Shown here piece by piece: positions 26,396 to 35,417 of a stretch of 64,000 nt of DNA. Under the pieces are notes generated by a model. It saw only the letters and a program-made list of their open reading frames with translations. It was not told the DNA's origin and did not search any database. Position numbers and translations under genes: made by a program. Within the stretch, counting starts at the first letter, position 1. Every line of letters starts with the position of its first letter. Origin of the DNA: CAVXYG01 sp963766005 (GTDB taxonomy: Bacteria > Actinomycetota > Actinomycetes > S36-B12 > GCA-2699445); NCBI GenBank assembly GCA_963766005.1, contig CAVXYG010000014.1, positions 186,001 through 250,000 on the forward strand, given 5' to 3'.

Positions 26396-26483
26396 GACCC
26401 CTCGTGCGGCGTTATCTCGCTGAACTCCCCCAGGGCCGGAAGGCAGCAAGGGTATGTGAGCTCTGACGGGTGTGCGGGGGGTC
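26396..26483 (+). ncRNA. ffs: Signal recognition particle RNA (4.5S, small bacterial type)
   Basis: The conserved Ffh-binding hairpin is plain: GGCCGGAAGGCAGCAAGGG around the GGAA tetraloop, with the asymmetric internal loop. Terminal bases GACCCC and GGGGTC close the molecule. A TACACT -10 box lies at 26383-26388, seven bases before the proposed 5' end. Location directly upstream of dnaX is usual in actinobacteria. Confidence 0.95.
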
Positions 26484-26584
26484 CCTTGCTGCCCGGGCGC
26501 GCACCGGCCCCGGACGCCGCGCACCCCTGGCTTGCCGCCGCAGCGCGACGTAGAGTGACGGTACCGCCGCGAGAGGGGACCGCG

Positions 26585-27025
26585 ATGCCGCAGCCGACCG
26601 GGCCGTCCGCCCCGCACGACACCGCGGTCCTGCCTGGATCGCCGGGCTGGCACGACACCGCGGTACTGCTGCCCGGTCGCCCCGCCGTGGCACCGGGCTG
26701 GTATGGCGACCCCTACGATCCCGTCGGCCTGCGGTACTGGGACGGGTTCGGCTGGACCAACCACTGCAGCGCGCCGGGCGGGCGGCCCGCGCCCGTCGCC
26801 CGCCCGCGCCGAAGCGTCCTGCTCGGGTTCGTGTTGGCCTGCTGCTTCGGCGGCCTGGCCCTGCCCTACGCCTTGCCGCTGCCGTGGTGGGCGCGGTTGG
26901 CGATCGCCGTGGTCGTGGCCGCCGCACTGGGCTGGTGGCTCCTGCTCGTCGTGCCGCTGACCTGGCCGTTCGCGCTGGTGGCGGTCCCGGTGCTGACTGC
27001 CCTGGGCAACCCGCGCCGTCGCTAG
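26585..27025 (+). CDS. DUF2510 domain membrane protein
   Basis: A 146-residue protein. Residues 36-62 (APGWYGDPYDPVGLRYWDGF then GWTNH) are a DUF2510 motif, a short Trp-rich module found near membrane anchors in actinobacteria. Three hydrophobic segments follow (about residues 77-95, 101-118, 120-138), then a basic tail. The ATG has GAGAGGGG upstream. Function unknown. It sits between the SRP RNA and dnaX. Confidence 0.8.
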   Translation: MPQPTGPSAPHDTAVLPGSPGWHDTAVLLPGRPAVAPGWYGDPYDPVGLRYWDGFGWTNHCSAPGGRPAPVARPRRSVLLGFVLACCFGGLALPYALPLPWWARLAIAVVVAAALGWWLLLVVPLTWPFALVAVPVLTALGNPRRR

Positions 27026-27073
27026 CCCACGGGTGCGGCGGATCGTGCCGCCGGTCGGGCTTACGCTTGCCGG

Positions 27074-29110
27074 GTGACGTTGGCCCTCTATCGTGCGTAT
27101 CGGCCCGGAACCCTCGCGGAAGTCGTCGGCCAGGACCATGTGACCGCGCCGCTGCGTCGCGCCCTGAGCACCGGCCGGGTGCACCACGCGTACCTGTTCA
27201 GCGGGCCGCGGGGCTGCGGCAAGACCTCGACCGCCAGGATCCTGGCCAGGTCCCTCAACTGCGAGCAGGGCCCGACCCCCGACCCGTGCGGGGAGTGCGA
27301 CAGCTGCGTGGCGCTGGCGCCCAACGGGCCGGGGTCCGAGGACGTCATCGAGCTCGACGCGGCCAGCCACGGCGGGGTGGACGACACCCGTGAGCTGCGG
27401 GAGCGCGTCATCTACAGCCCCGCCCGATCCCGGTACCGCGTCTACATCATCGATGAGGCGCACATGGTGACGACACAGGGCTTCAACGCCCTGCTGAAGG
27501 TCATCGAGGAGCCGCCGGACTACGTCCGCTTCATCTTCGCCACCACCGAGCCGGAGAAGGTGCTCGGCACGATTCGCAGCCGGACCTTCAACTACGCCTT
27601 CCGCCTGGTGTCCGCCGGCGCGCTCAGCGCACACCTGGCCGCGATCTGCCAGGCGGAGGACGTGCCGTACGACGAGGCCGTGCTGCCGCTCATCGCCAAA
27701 GCGTCTGGCGGCAGCGTTCGCGACGCGCTGAGCATCCTCGGCCAGCTCATCGCGGGCTCCGGCGACGACGGCTTGACCATGGACGTGGTCTCCGGCGGGC
27801 TGGGGCTCACCGATACCGTGCTGCTGGACCGCGTGGTCACCGCGATCGCGGCTCGCGACGGAGCCGCTGCGTTCCAGGCCGTCGATGCCGTCGTGGAGTC
27901 CGGGCACGACGGACGCCGGTTCCTCACCGATCTGCTGGGCCGGCTACGCGACCTGATCGTGCTGCAGCACCTGCCCGTCGAGGAGCAGGGCCAGCTGCTG
28001 CAGCTGCCAGCAGACCAGGTGGAGGCCCTGCGCGGGCAGGGCGAGCTGTTCGGGGCATCGGAGTTGTCGCGCGCGGCCGATCTGGTGAGCGCCGGCCTCA
28101 GCGAGTTGAAGGGCGCCACCGCCCCCCGGCTGCAGCTGGAGCTGCTCTTGGCGCGGCTGCTGCTGCCGGCCGCCGACGATGCAGCGGCCGGTCTGGCTGC
28201 GAGGCTGGACCGACTGGAGCGTTCGATGCCGACGGCATCTGGCGCAACGGGAGGACCGGCGGCACGGCCGGCTTCCGCCGCGCCGCCGCGGTCACCGGAT
28301 GCCGTGGCGACGCACCAGGGACCGACCAGGACCTCGCAGGCCGGTCCGGCAGACGCCACCGCCGCGGCGCAGCCCAGCGGTCCGGCTCGGGCCGACGAGC
28401 CCGCCGCCGCGGCTGCCGCACCCACCCGCTCATCCCGCCCCGACCAGCGCAGCGATCGGGCCGCACGCCGCGGCAGCCCGCCGCCGCGACTGTCGGATAT
28501 CGCACCGTCGACTTCACGGGAGACCGCCCATCGGCGGCGGCCGGATCCCGGCGCGGCCGCGAGCCCGAGCAGCGCCCCCGATCGTGCGATCGCCCCGGCC
28601 TGCGGCCGCCTCGCAAGGGGCAGGTCCCGGGCAGGTGCGCCCCGCGCCCGCCCGGCATCAGCCGCCGAGTCCAGACCGCGATCCGTCGAATCCGGCGACT
28701 CCGGCGCGTCCGGCGCCTCCGACGCGTCCGAGGTCGCCGTCTTCGCCGACGGGTGGCCGTCGGTGCTCGCCGAGCTCGGCAAGCGCTCGCGGGTCGCCTG
28801 GGCGCTGTGGGAGTCCTCGCGGCCGCTCACCCTGGCCGATGGGGTCCTCTCGGTCGGTGTCGCAGACCAGGGTCGGCTGACGAGCATCCGAGCGAGTCGG
28901 CGCGAGGAGCTGCTCCGGCAGGTCCTCATCGATGTGCTGCGGCAGGACGTGAAGGTGGCCCCGGTGCTGACCGATGCGGCCCCACCGGAACCCGAGTCGG
29001 GCGCGGCCTCGCCGGACGATCCCGACCTCGGCGGCTCGGACGTCTCCGGCGTCGACCTCGTGATCCGTGAGTTCGGGGCGGTCGCCATCGGTGAGATCGG
29101 GGAGACCTGA
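27074..29110 (+). CDS. dnaX: DNA polymerase III subunit gamma/tau
   Basis: Clamp-loader ATPase that loads the sliding clamp at the replication fork. The AAA+ domain (residues 1-220) shows GPRGCGKTSTARI (Walker A), a zinc module with Cys in NCEQ, CGEC and DSC, IIDEAHM (Walker B) and the sensor/Arg segment GTIRSRTF. Domain III runs to about residue 370, followed by a Pro/Ala/Arg-rich linker and a C-terminal tau-like domain (FADGWPSVLAELGKRSRVAW). 678 residues. GTG follows a TACGCT box (27062-27067) by six bases. Overlaps recR by one base at stop/start. Confidence 0.95.
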   Translation: MTLALYRAYRPGTLAEVVGQDHVTAPLRRALSTGRVHHAYLFSGPRGCGKTSTARILARSLNCEQGPTPDPCGECDSCVALAPNGPGSEDVIELDAASHGGVDDTRELRERVIYSPARSRYRVYIIDEAHMVTTQGFNALLKVIEEPPDYVRFIFATTEPEKVLGTIRSRTFNYAFRLVSAGALSAHLAAICQAEDVPYDEAVLPLIAKASGGSVRDALSILGQLIAGSGDDGLTMDVVSGGLGLTDTVLLDRVVTAIAARDGAAAFQAVDAVVESGHDGRRFLTDLLGRLRDLIVLQHLPVEEQGQLLQLPADQVEALRGQGELFGASELSRAADLVSAGLSELKGATAPRLQLELLLARLLLPAADDAAAGLAARLDRLERSMPTASGATGGPAARPASAAPPRSPDAVATHQGPTRTSQAGPADATAAAQPSGPARADEPAAAAAAPTRSSRPDQRSDRAARRGSPPPRLSDIAPSTSRETAHRRRPDPGAAASPSSAPDRAIAPACGRLARGRSRAGAPRARPASAAESRPRSVESGDSGASGASDASEVAVFADGWPSVLAELGKRSRVAWALWESSRPLTLADGVLSVGVADQGRLTSIRASRREELLRQVLIDVLRQDVKVAPVLTDAAPPEPESGAASPDDPDLGGSDVSGVDLVIREFGAVAIGEIGET

Positions 29111-29715
29111 TGTACGAGGGCATCGTCCAAGACCTCATCGACCAGTTCGGCCGGCTGCCCGGCATCGGGCCGAAGAGCGCGCAGCGGATCGCCTTCTACG
29201 TCCTGCAGGCCGACGAGGACGAGATCGCCGAGTTGGCACGCACTCTGGGCGAGGTGAAGCGCCGCATCAGGTTCTGTCAGCGCTGCTTCAATGTCGCCGA
29301 GGGCGACCTGTGCCGGATCTGCGCCGATCCGCGGCGCGACGACAGCACGCTGTGCGTCGTGGAGGAGCCGAAGGACGTCGTGGCGATCGAGCGCACCCGC
29401 GAGTTCAGGGGCCGCTACCACGTCCTCGGCGGCGCGATCTCGCCGATCGACGGTATCGGTCCGGACAACCTGCGCATCCGCGAACTCATGGCACGGCTGT
29501 CCGACGGCCAGGTCACGGAGCTGATCCTGGCCACCGACCCCAATCTGGAAGGCGAGGCCACGGCGACGTACATCACGCGGCTGGTCGCCGGGATGGGACT
29601 GGCCGTCAGCCGCCTCGCATCGGGCCTGCCGGTCGGCGGCGATCTGGAGTACGCCGACGAAGTGACGCTGGGACGCGCATTCGAGGGGAGGCGGCGTGTC
29701 GATCAGCAGCAGTGA
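29110..29715 (+). CDS. recR: Recombination protein RecR
   Basis: Part of RecFOR-type gap repair; helps load RecA. The 201-residue protein has the N-terminal helix-hairpin-helix LPGIGPKSAQR, a Cys4 zinc finger (CQRC ... CRIC at about residues 57-75) and a TOPRIM domain beginning CVVEEPKDVVAIE. ATG overlaps the dnaX TGA (TGATG), giving translational coupling. The next gene begins inside its 3' end. Confidence 0.96.
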   Translation: MYEGIVQDLIDQFGRLPGIGPKSAQRIAFYVLQADEDEIAELARTLGEVKRRIRFCQRCFNVAEGDLCRICADPRRDDSTLCVVEEPKDVVAIERTREFRGRYHVLGGAISPIDGIGPDNLRIRELMARLSDGQVTELILATDPNLEGEATATYITRLVAGMGLAVSRLASGLPVGGDLEYADEVTLGRAFEGRRRVDQQQ

Positions 29716-30284
29716 TGCGGCAACGGGAGCCACTGACCTGGTCGCCATGGCCGACGAGATCGCCGCGGACGCAGCCGCTTCCTCGAGGCCGTGGCGTCCG
29801 TTGCGCTGGGAGCACACCCGGGTGCCGCAGTCTCGGTGCTGATCCTCGCACTGTCCGGCGTGCTCGCCTCGGGAGCGAAGCTGGGCGCGCAGGAGGACGT
29901 CGACGGCTCGGGGGCGGAGCCGGAGAGCGGGTTGCGGCGGACGCCCGTCGCTCCGGCCACCAGCGGTCGTCTGCGCACCGCGCTGGCGGAGCAATTCGGC
30001 GGCGGCGACCAGTACCGCGAGGTCGTGGACCGCTACGTCGGCGACGAGGTGTCCACCGCCCGGCTACCCGAGGATCTGGCAAGCATCTGCGGCGACCTGC
30101 TGCACGGACTGTCCCGCTACACCGAGGGCCGCTCTGTGGACGCGATGGCCTGGTGGCAGTACTCCTCTCTGGCCAACTGGGGCCGACGGCCAGCGCGAGC
30201 CTGCGCGCGGTGCAGTCCCTGATCGCGATGGTCCGGCTGGGAGCGCCGATGGGGTCGCCGGGGGAGGATCTCCCGGGGATCTGA
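29696..30284 (+). pseudogene. DUF5063 protein, two frameshifts
   Basis: A roughly 196-residue protein of the DUF5063 family, regularly found after recR in actinobacteria; function unknown. Three frames must be joined: VSISSSDAATGATDLVAMAD from a GTG with GGGAGG upstream, then after a missing base near 29780 FLEAVASVALGAHPGAAVSV, then after a second missing base near 30180 LGPTASASLRAVQSLIAMVR to the stop. The residue content stays coherent in each part, so sequence error or very recent decay. The start overlaps recR by 20 bases. Confidence 0.75.
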
Positions 30285-30464
30285 CGCGCTGAGCGTCGCC
30301 GGACCGCTCCGCAGCCGGCCCGGCGGCCAATGCCGCGGCGCGGTCGGGGCAACGGTCTGCGTGATGGGCGGGGCTCCCGTGCCCGGAGCCGATATCCTGT
30401 GCACGGCCTTCGGCGGATTCGCAGGCCGGAACGACATCATGTGGTGAGCAGACAGGAGCCGCTC

Positions 30465-31736
30465 GTGGGGATCATCGTGCAGAAGTACGGCGGATCCTCG
30501 GTCTCCGATGCCCACAGCATCCAGCGCGTCGCTCGGCGCATCGTGGACACCGCGCGGTCCGGCTCGCAGGTGGCGGTCGTGGTCTCCGCCATGGGCGACA
30601 CCACCGATGAGCTGACCGACCTCGCCAACGAGGTCTCTCCGGACCCGCCGGGACGCGAGATGGACATGCTCCTCACCGCCGGCGAGCGCATCTCGATGGC
30701 GCTGCTGGCTATGGCCATCCACGACCTCGGCTTGGAGGCGCGCTCCTTCACCGGCTCGCAGGCCGGGCTCATCACCGATGCCGCGCACGGCAGCGCCCGC
30801 ATCGTCGACTTCACCCCCGGACGGATCGAGGACGCCCTCGCCGACGGCGCCATCCCGATCGTCGCGGGGTTCCAGGGCGTGAGCCGCGAGACGAAGGATG
30901 TCACGACGCTGGGCCGCGGCGGCTCCGACACCACGGCCGTTGCCCTCGCCGCCGCACTCGGCGCCGACGCCTGCGAGATCTACACCGACGTCGACGGCGT
31001 CTTCTCCGCCGATCCCCGGGTCGTGCCGCGAGCGAGCAAGGTCCCCTACACGACGTATGAGGAGATGATGGAGCTGGCGGCCGCCGGCGCGAAGGTGCTG
31101 CACCTGCGCTGCGTGGAATACGGCCGCCGCTTCGGTATCCCCATCCATGTCCGGTCCTCGTTCAGCCGCAATCCCGGGACCGTTGTCACATCCGCCGAAG
31201 CCCTGAAGGAGGAAGGCGTGGAACAGCCGATCATCTCCGGTGTCGCCGCCGACATGAACGATGCCAAGGTCACGGTCATCGGCGTGCCCGACAGGCCGGG
31301 CGAGGCCGCTGCCATCTTCCGCCTGCTCGCGGAGGCCGAGATCAATCTGGACATGATCGTCCAGAACGTCTCCGGCCCGACCAAGGAGACCACCGACGTC
31401 ACCTTCACCTGTCCCAAGCCGGTCGTCGCGCGGGCGATGCAGGCCCTCCTCGATGCCAAGGAGACCATCGGCTTCGAGAACCTCGCCTCGGACGAGGACA
31501 TCGCGAAGGTGTCCCTGGTGGGGGCGGGGATGCGTTCGAACCCGGGCGTCAGCGCCACGTTCTTCACCGCCCTTGCGGAGGCCGGTGTCAACGTGGAGAT
31601 GATCTCCACTTCCGAGATCCGCATCTCGGTGGTGACGCGGGCCGCCTCCGCCAAGCGCGGACTGGAGGCCGTCCACACGGCCTTCGGCCTCGACGCAGAC
31701 GAGGAAGCGGTCGTCTACGCCGGTTCCGGACGATAG
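30465..31736 (+). CDS. lysC: Aspartate kinase (alpha chain, with internal beta start)
   Basis: Phosphorylates aspartate, the first step to lysine, threonine, methionine and diaminopimelate. The 423-residue protein has VQKYGGSSV at the start, TLGRGGSDTTAVALA and two ACT domains after residue 255 that mediate lysine/threonine feedback. AGGAG six bases before GTG 30465 decides the start. A second GTG at 31218 in the same frame has AAGGAGG six bases before it and would yield a 172-residue regulatory beta subunit (start VEQPIISGVAADMNDAKVTV), as in Corynebacterium. asd follows after 8 bp. Confidence 0.95.
   Translation: MGIIVQKYGGSSVSDAHSIQRVARRIVDTARSGSQVAVVVSAMGDTTDELTDLANEVSPDPPGREMDMLLTAGERISMALLAMAIHDLGLEARSFTGSQAGLITDAAHGSARIVDFTPGRIEDALADGAIPIVAGFQGVSRETKDVTTLGRGGSDTTAVALAAALGADACEIYTDVDGVFSADPRVVPRASKVPYTTYEEMMELAAAGAKVLHLRCVEYGRRFGIPIHVRSSFSRNPGTVVTSAEALKEEGVEQPIISGVAADMNDAKVTVIGVPDRPGEAAAIFRLLAEAEINLDMIVQNVSGPTKETTDVTFTCPKPVVARAMQALLDAKETIGFENLASDEDIAKVSLVGAGMRSNPGVSATFFTALAEAGVNVEMISTSEIRISVVTRAASAKRGLEAVHTAFGLDADEEAVVYAGSGR
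31206..31220 (+). promoter_or_regulatory. Internal ribosome-binding site and start codon of the LysC beta subunit
   Basis: AAGGAGG at 31206-31212 is followed after five bases by GTG 31218, in frame with lysC. The resulting 172-residue product begins exactly before the ACT domains, like the beta subunits of alpha2-beta2 aspartate kinases. Confidence 0.65.
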
Positions 31737-31744
31737 GGAGCACT

Positions 31745-32809
31745 ATGGGCAAGCCAACACTGGCCGTCGTCGGCGCGACCGGGGCCGTCGGCTCCGTGAT
31801 GCTCGACCTGCTGACCACTCGACCCGATGTCTGGGGCGAGATCCGATTGGTCGCCTCGGCGCGCAGCGCGGGCAAGGTGCTGCAGGTCCGCGGCGAGGGC
31901 GTCACCGTCCGGGTCCTGGAGGAGGACGTCTTCGACGGAGTGGACGTCGCCATGTTCGACGTGCCCGACGAGATCTCTGCGGTGTGGGCGCCGATCGCGG
32001 CCGCCCGGGGCGCGGTGGCCGTGGACAACTCCGGGGCGTTCCGGATGGATCCGGACGTGCCGCTCGTGGTCCCGGAGGTGAACGCCGAGGCCGCGCGCAA
32101 CCGGCCCAAGGGGATCATCTCCAACCCCAACTGCACGACGTTGTCGATGATCGTCGTGCTCGGGGCGCTGCACCGCCGCTGGACCCTGCAGGAACTCGTC
32201 GTGGCCTCCTACCAGGCGGCCTCGGGCGCGGGCAAGCCCGGTGTCGACGAACTGCGCGGGCAGGTCGCGGCGCTGGCCGGGCAGGAGGTCGGGGACGCTG
32301 TCGGCGACGTGCGCGCCGCGCTCGATGCCGCCGGGGCGCCCTTCGATCAGGCCTTCCCCGCTCCGCTGGCCTACAACGTCGTGCCATGGGCCGGATCCCT
32401 GAAGGAGGGCGACTACACCTCCGAGGAGTTGAAGGTCCGCAACGAGTCCCGCAAGATCCTCGGCCTGCCCGACCTGCGGGTCTCGGCCACCTGCGCCCGG
32501 GTCCCGGTCGTCACGACGCACTCGCTGGCGGTGCATGCACGATTCGCGCAGGCGGTGTCCGCGGACGAGGCTCGCGCGCTGTTGCGCGAGGCGCCCGGGG
32601 TCGAGGTGGTGGACGATCCGTCGGCCAAGATCTTCCCCACCCCGATCGACGTGGTGGGGACCGACCCGACCGTTGTGGGGCGGATTCGGCAGGCGCCGGA
32701 CTTCCCGGAGGCACTGGATTTCTTCGTCTGCGGCGACAACCTGCGCAAGGGCGCTGCCCTCAACACCGCGCAGATCGCCGAAGTCGTGGCCGCAGAACTC
32801 ACGTCGTAG
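31745..32809 (+). CDS. asd: Aspartate-semialdehyde dehydrogenase
   Basis: Reduces aspartyl phosphate to aspartate semialdehyde with NADPH, the second step of the aspartate pathway feeding lysine and diaminopimelate for the wall. The 354-residue protein shows the Rossmann loop VVGATGAVGSVML, the catalytic Cys in SNPNCTT at about residue 130, and the His-containing RVPVVTTHSLAVH. GAGC precedes the ATG. It forms an operon with lysC, as is usual in actinobacteria. Confidence 0.96.
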   Translation: MGKPTLAVVGATGAVGSVMLDLLTTRPDVWGEIRLVASARSAGKVLQVRGEGVTVRVLEEDVFDGVDVAMFDVPDEISAVWAPIAAARGAVAVDNSGAFRMDPDVPLVVPEVNAEAARNRPKGIISNPNCTTLSMIVVLGALHRRWTLQELVVASYQAASGAGKPGVDELRGQVAALAGQEVGDAVGDVRAALDAAGAPFDQAFPAPLAYNVVPWAGSLKEGDYTSEELKVRNESRKILGLPDLRVSATCARVPVVTTHSLAVHARFAQAVSADEARALLREAPGVEVVDDPSAKIFPTPIDVVGTDPTVVGRIRQAPDFPEALDFFVCGDNLRKGAALNTAQIAEVVAAELTS

Positions 32810-32844
32810 GAGGCGCCGCGGCCGGGTCGTTGTGCGCAGCGCAT

Positions 32845-32862
32845 CCGCGGCCCGGGCCGCGG
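32845..32862 (+). terminator. 18-bp perfect GC palindrome after asd
   Basis: CCGCGGCCCGGGCCGCGG is fully self-complementary, 36 bases after the asd stop. With the flanking GCAGCGCA it could fold as a terminator, though a hairpin would need a few central bases unpaired. Confidence 0.4.
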
Positions 32863-32912
32863 ACCGGATTGCCTGCCGACCCGCAGCCTCCGCTACACTG
32901 AACCGGTTGCAT

Positions 32913-32989
<77 letters not shown>

Positions 32990-32991
32990 TT

Positions 32992-33026
32992 CGAGGGCAT
33001 CTGGAGTCCGGCTCCGGGTGCCCTCG
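32992..33026 (+). terminator. Terminator hairpin after tRNA-Pro
   Basis: CGAGGGCA and TGCCCTCG pair around a 19-base loop three bases after the tRNA, followed by TCTCGTCTTC, a weak pyrimidine run. Confidence 0.65.
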
Positions 33027-33092
33027 TCTCGTCTTCGGCCCGGGCTCGGGTCACGGGCCCGGCGTCGGACGCCGGGCGCGCGGACTGCGTCC

Positions 33093-34022
33093 TCAGCCCT
33101 CCGCGCGCGGCACGAGCCGCAGGACCGTAGCCCGCGGCGGGCAGAACAGCCGGATCGGGGCCGAGGGTGCGGTGCCGAGTCCCGGGGAGACGTGCAGGAA
33201 CGCGCCCCGCTCGCTGTCGTCGGCGTGCACTTGGCCGACGCGATGGCGGGACAGCCCCGACGCCCGTGCCGGGTCGATGTCGCAGTTGGTCACGATGGCG
33301 CGACCCCCTGGCAGGCACACCTGACCGCCGTGGGTGTGCCCGGCGAGGACGAGGTCGGCACCGTCGTCGACCATCGCGTCGAGGACGCGCAAGTACGGAG
33401 CATGCGTCACACCGACCCGAAGGTCGACCGACGGCGGGAACGGTCCGGCAACGTCGTCGTACCGGTCGCGTCCGATGTGTGGATCATCAACTCCCCGGAA
33501 GGCCAAGAGCGCCCCGGTGGTGCCGAGCTGCAGCGTTGCTTCCGCGTTGGACAGGTCGGCCCACCCGGCTGCGCGCAGGCCGGCCACGAGATCCCCCCAG
33601 GGCAGCATCGGGCGGTCGGAGCGCAATTCGCTCGGGCTCAGCAGATAGGCGACGGGGTTGACCAGTCGCGGGGCGTAGTAGTCGTTGCTGCCCAGGACGA
33701 AGGCGCCAGGTCGTTCCAGCAGGCCTCGCAGGGCGTCCAGCACCACCGGCACGGCTCGCGGATCGGCAAGGAAGTCCCCAGTCACGACGGTCGCATCGGG
33801 TTGGACCTGCTCGGCGAGGCCCGCCAGCCAGTCGAGCTTGGTCCGCTGTCGGACGGTGGTGTGCAGGTCGGAGAGGTGGAGGATCCGCAGCGGCTCGGCC
33901 CCGGCGGGGAGTACCGGCACGCTGCGCTGCGTCAGACCGAACTGGCGCGTCTGGTGCACCGCCCACCCGGTGACGGCGGCTCCGGCAGCAACGACGCTCC
34001 AGCCGGCCGTGGCAATGCGCAT
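33093..34022 (-). CDS. Metallophosphoesterase (YkuE/calcineurin-like), membrane-anchored
   Basis: A 309-residue calcineurin-like phosphoesterase. The N-terminal hydrophobic segment (ATAGWSVVAAGAAVTGWAVH) is a membrane anchor or uncleaved signal. Metal-binding blocks are in order: LSDLHTT, VTGDFLAD, LGSNDYYAP (GNHD equivalent, with Ser for Asn's neighbour), VTHAPY and LAGHTHGGQV. Such enzymes hydrolyse phosphodiesters or lipid pyrophosphates; substrate unknown. It is the usual partner downstream of PonA2/YqeY regions and is divergent from yqeY here, with a 102-bp gap. Confidence 0.9.
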   Translation of the reverse strand: MRIATAGWSVVAAGAAVTGWAVHQTRQFGLTQRSVPVLPAGAEPLRILHLSDLHTTVRQRTKLDWLAGLAEQVQPDATVVTGDFLADPRAVPVVLDALRGLLERPGAFVLGSNDYYAPRLVNPVAYLLSPSELRSDRPMLPWGDLVAGLRAAGWADLSNAEATLQLGTTGALLAFRGVDDPHIGRDRYDDVAGPFPPSVDLRVGVTHAPYLRVLDAMVDDGADLVLAGHTHGGQVCLPGGRAIVTNCDIDPARASGLSRHRVGQVHADDSERGAFLHVSPGLGTAPSAPIRLFCPPRATVLRLVPRAEG

Positions 34023-34124
34023 GCCGGCCTCCTTCGATCGGCTCCATTATCCGTGCCGGGCACGCGCGGCGCGCTGCTGCCGTCCGGTGTCCCTCCGCCC
34101 CCGGCAGGCGGCACACTGGCAAGC

Positions 34125-34601
34125 ATGGCTGACCCACGACTGAAGCAGACCCTCCGCGAGGATCTGACCGCTGCGATGAAGGCGCGCAACCAGACCGACG
34201 TCGACGCGATCCGCATGGCGATGGCGGCCATCTCCAACGCGGAGGTCGCAGGCAAGCAGGCCAAGGAGTTGACCGACGACGACGTGATCGCGGTGCTGGT
34301 CCGCGAGGTGAAGCGCCGCGACGAAGCCGCCGAGGCGTTCCGCGCCGGTGATCGGGAGGCGTCGGCCCGGCAGGAGGAAGCGCAGGCCGAAGTGCTGCGG
34401 CGCTACCTGCCGCAGCCGCTGACCGAGCAGGAACTGGCGGACCTGGTCGAGGAGGCTGTGCACCAGGCGACGTCGGAGGGGTTGGAGGGCGGCCGGGCCA
34501 TGGGCCGCGTCATGGGTCTGCTGAAGGGGCCCACCGCTGGTCGGGCCGACGGCGGAGCAGTCGCTGCGGCGGTGAAGGCGCAGCTCGGGCTGGGCAAGTA
34601 G
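34125..34601 (+). CDS. GatB/YqeY domain protein
   Basis: A 158-residue helical protein of the YqeY family, related to the tail domain of the tRNA amidotransferase subunit GatB. The family pattern is seen in LKQTLREDLTAAMKARNQTD, LVREVKRRDEAAEAFRAGDR and RYLPQPLTEQELADLV. It may bind tRNA, but its role is not established. The ATG lies seven bases after CACACT, a -10-like box, so it is probably leaderless. Confidence 0.88.
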   Translation: MADPRLKQTLREDLTAAMKARNQTDVDAIRMAMAAISNAEVAGKQAKELTDDDVIAVLVREVKRRDEAAEAFRAGDREASARQEEAQAEVLRRYLPQPLTEQELADLVEEAVHQATSEGLEGGRAMGRVMGLLKGPTAGRADGGAVAAAVKAQLGLGK

Positions 34602-34688
34602 GGCCCGCGAACCTCGGTCATCCCCACGTGTCCGAGGTCATATCCCCTTGCGGGTCTGTGGCGCATAGACTCGTCGCGGGGGAGAAGT

Positions 34689-35117
34689 ATGAACATTCAC
34701 GCCAGCGGGCGGCGTCTTTGGCTGCCGCTGATCCTTGTGTTGGCCGCTGTCGCGGCTCTCGTAGCGGCGGTGCTCGCGGGGTCCGATTCCCAGCCGTCCT
34801 CAGCTGAGGCCGCACCAGTGGCTGGGGAGCCAAGCACACCTCCGGTGGAGCCGGCCGTGCTCACCCCTGACGAGCAAGCGCGAGCCGACCTGGAACTTCT
34901 CGTGCGGGAGTACTACGCGGCTGAGAACGCCGTGTTCCTCGACCCCAGCAGCGACCCGAGCGCGGCACTCGAGCCCTACCTGCGCAACCCCGCTTCGGCC
35001 GCCCGGATTGCCGACATCCTGAGCTTCCGTAATGCCGGGCACACGTTGGAGAGCAGCACGGCGAAGTCCACTCGGTTGACAGTGAGGTCGCTCGACCTCG
35101 ACGTCTCAGCCAGCTAG
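34689..35117 (+). CDS. Secreted or membrane-anchored protein, possibly frameshifted at its 3' end
   Basis: A 142-residue protein with a signal anchor (LWLPLILVLAAVAALVAAVL) and a Pro/Ala linker, then a helical start of a globular domain (PDEQARADLELLVREYYAAE). GGGGGAGAA precedes the ATG. The reading ends soon after SLDLDVSAS, but shifting one base continues LAATIEECRTLTSSGCDGRT and, after another shift near 35205, INWTAEGRQDERFMATSEYE, giving a protein of about 200 residues. This looks like the lipoprotein often encoded before the PKD-type secreted protein that follows. I do not recognise a named family. Confidence 0.6.
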   Translation: MNIHASGRRLWLPLILVLAAVAALVAAVLAGSDSQPSSAEAAPVAGEPSTPPVEPAVLTPDEQARADLELLVREYYAAENAVFLDPSSDPSAALEPYLRNPASAARIADILSFRNAGHTLESSTAKSTRLTVRSLDLDVSAS

Positions 35118-35417
35118 CAGCAACGATCGAGGAGTGCCGAACACTCACATCCTCTGGCTGTGATGGCCGAACGGCCGACCCGGCATCCTTCGCGAAGTCT
35201 GGGCTTGATCAACTGGACTGCCGAAGGCCGTCAGGACGAGCGGTTCATGGCGACTTCGGAGTACGAGGGTCGATCGCGAGGGCGTCGTGCTGAATCGGGT
35301 CGGTGCTGGCGGCGGCGCTGGTCGCGTTACTCATGAATCCGAGCGGCCGCGTCGGCCGACGGAAGACGGTTTCGGCGAAGCACGGAACAACTCGACGACG
35401 GCAGCGCCACCGTCACG
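35118..35417 (+). other. Probably coding DNA split by indels between two secreted-protein genes
   Basis: No intact gene lies in these 300 bases, yet coherent peptide segments appear in alternating frames. The first 150 bases look like the end of the upstream secreted protein. From about 35303 a signal peptide (VLAAALVALLMNPSG) appears which, after one missing base near 35350, joins ASADGRRFRRSTEQLDDGSA and runs in frame into the next gene. Confidence 0.5.
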
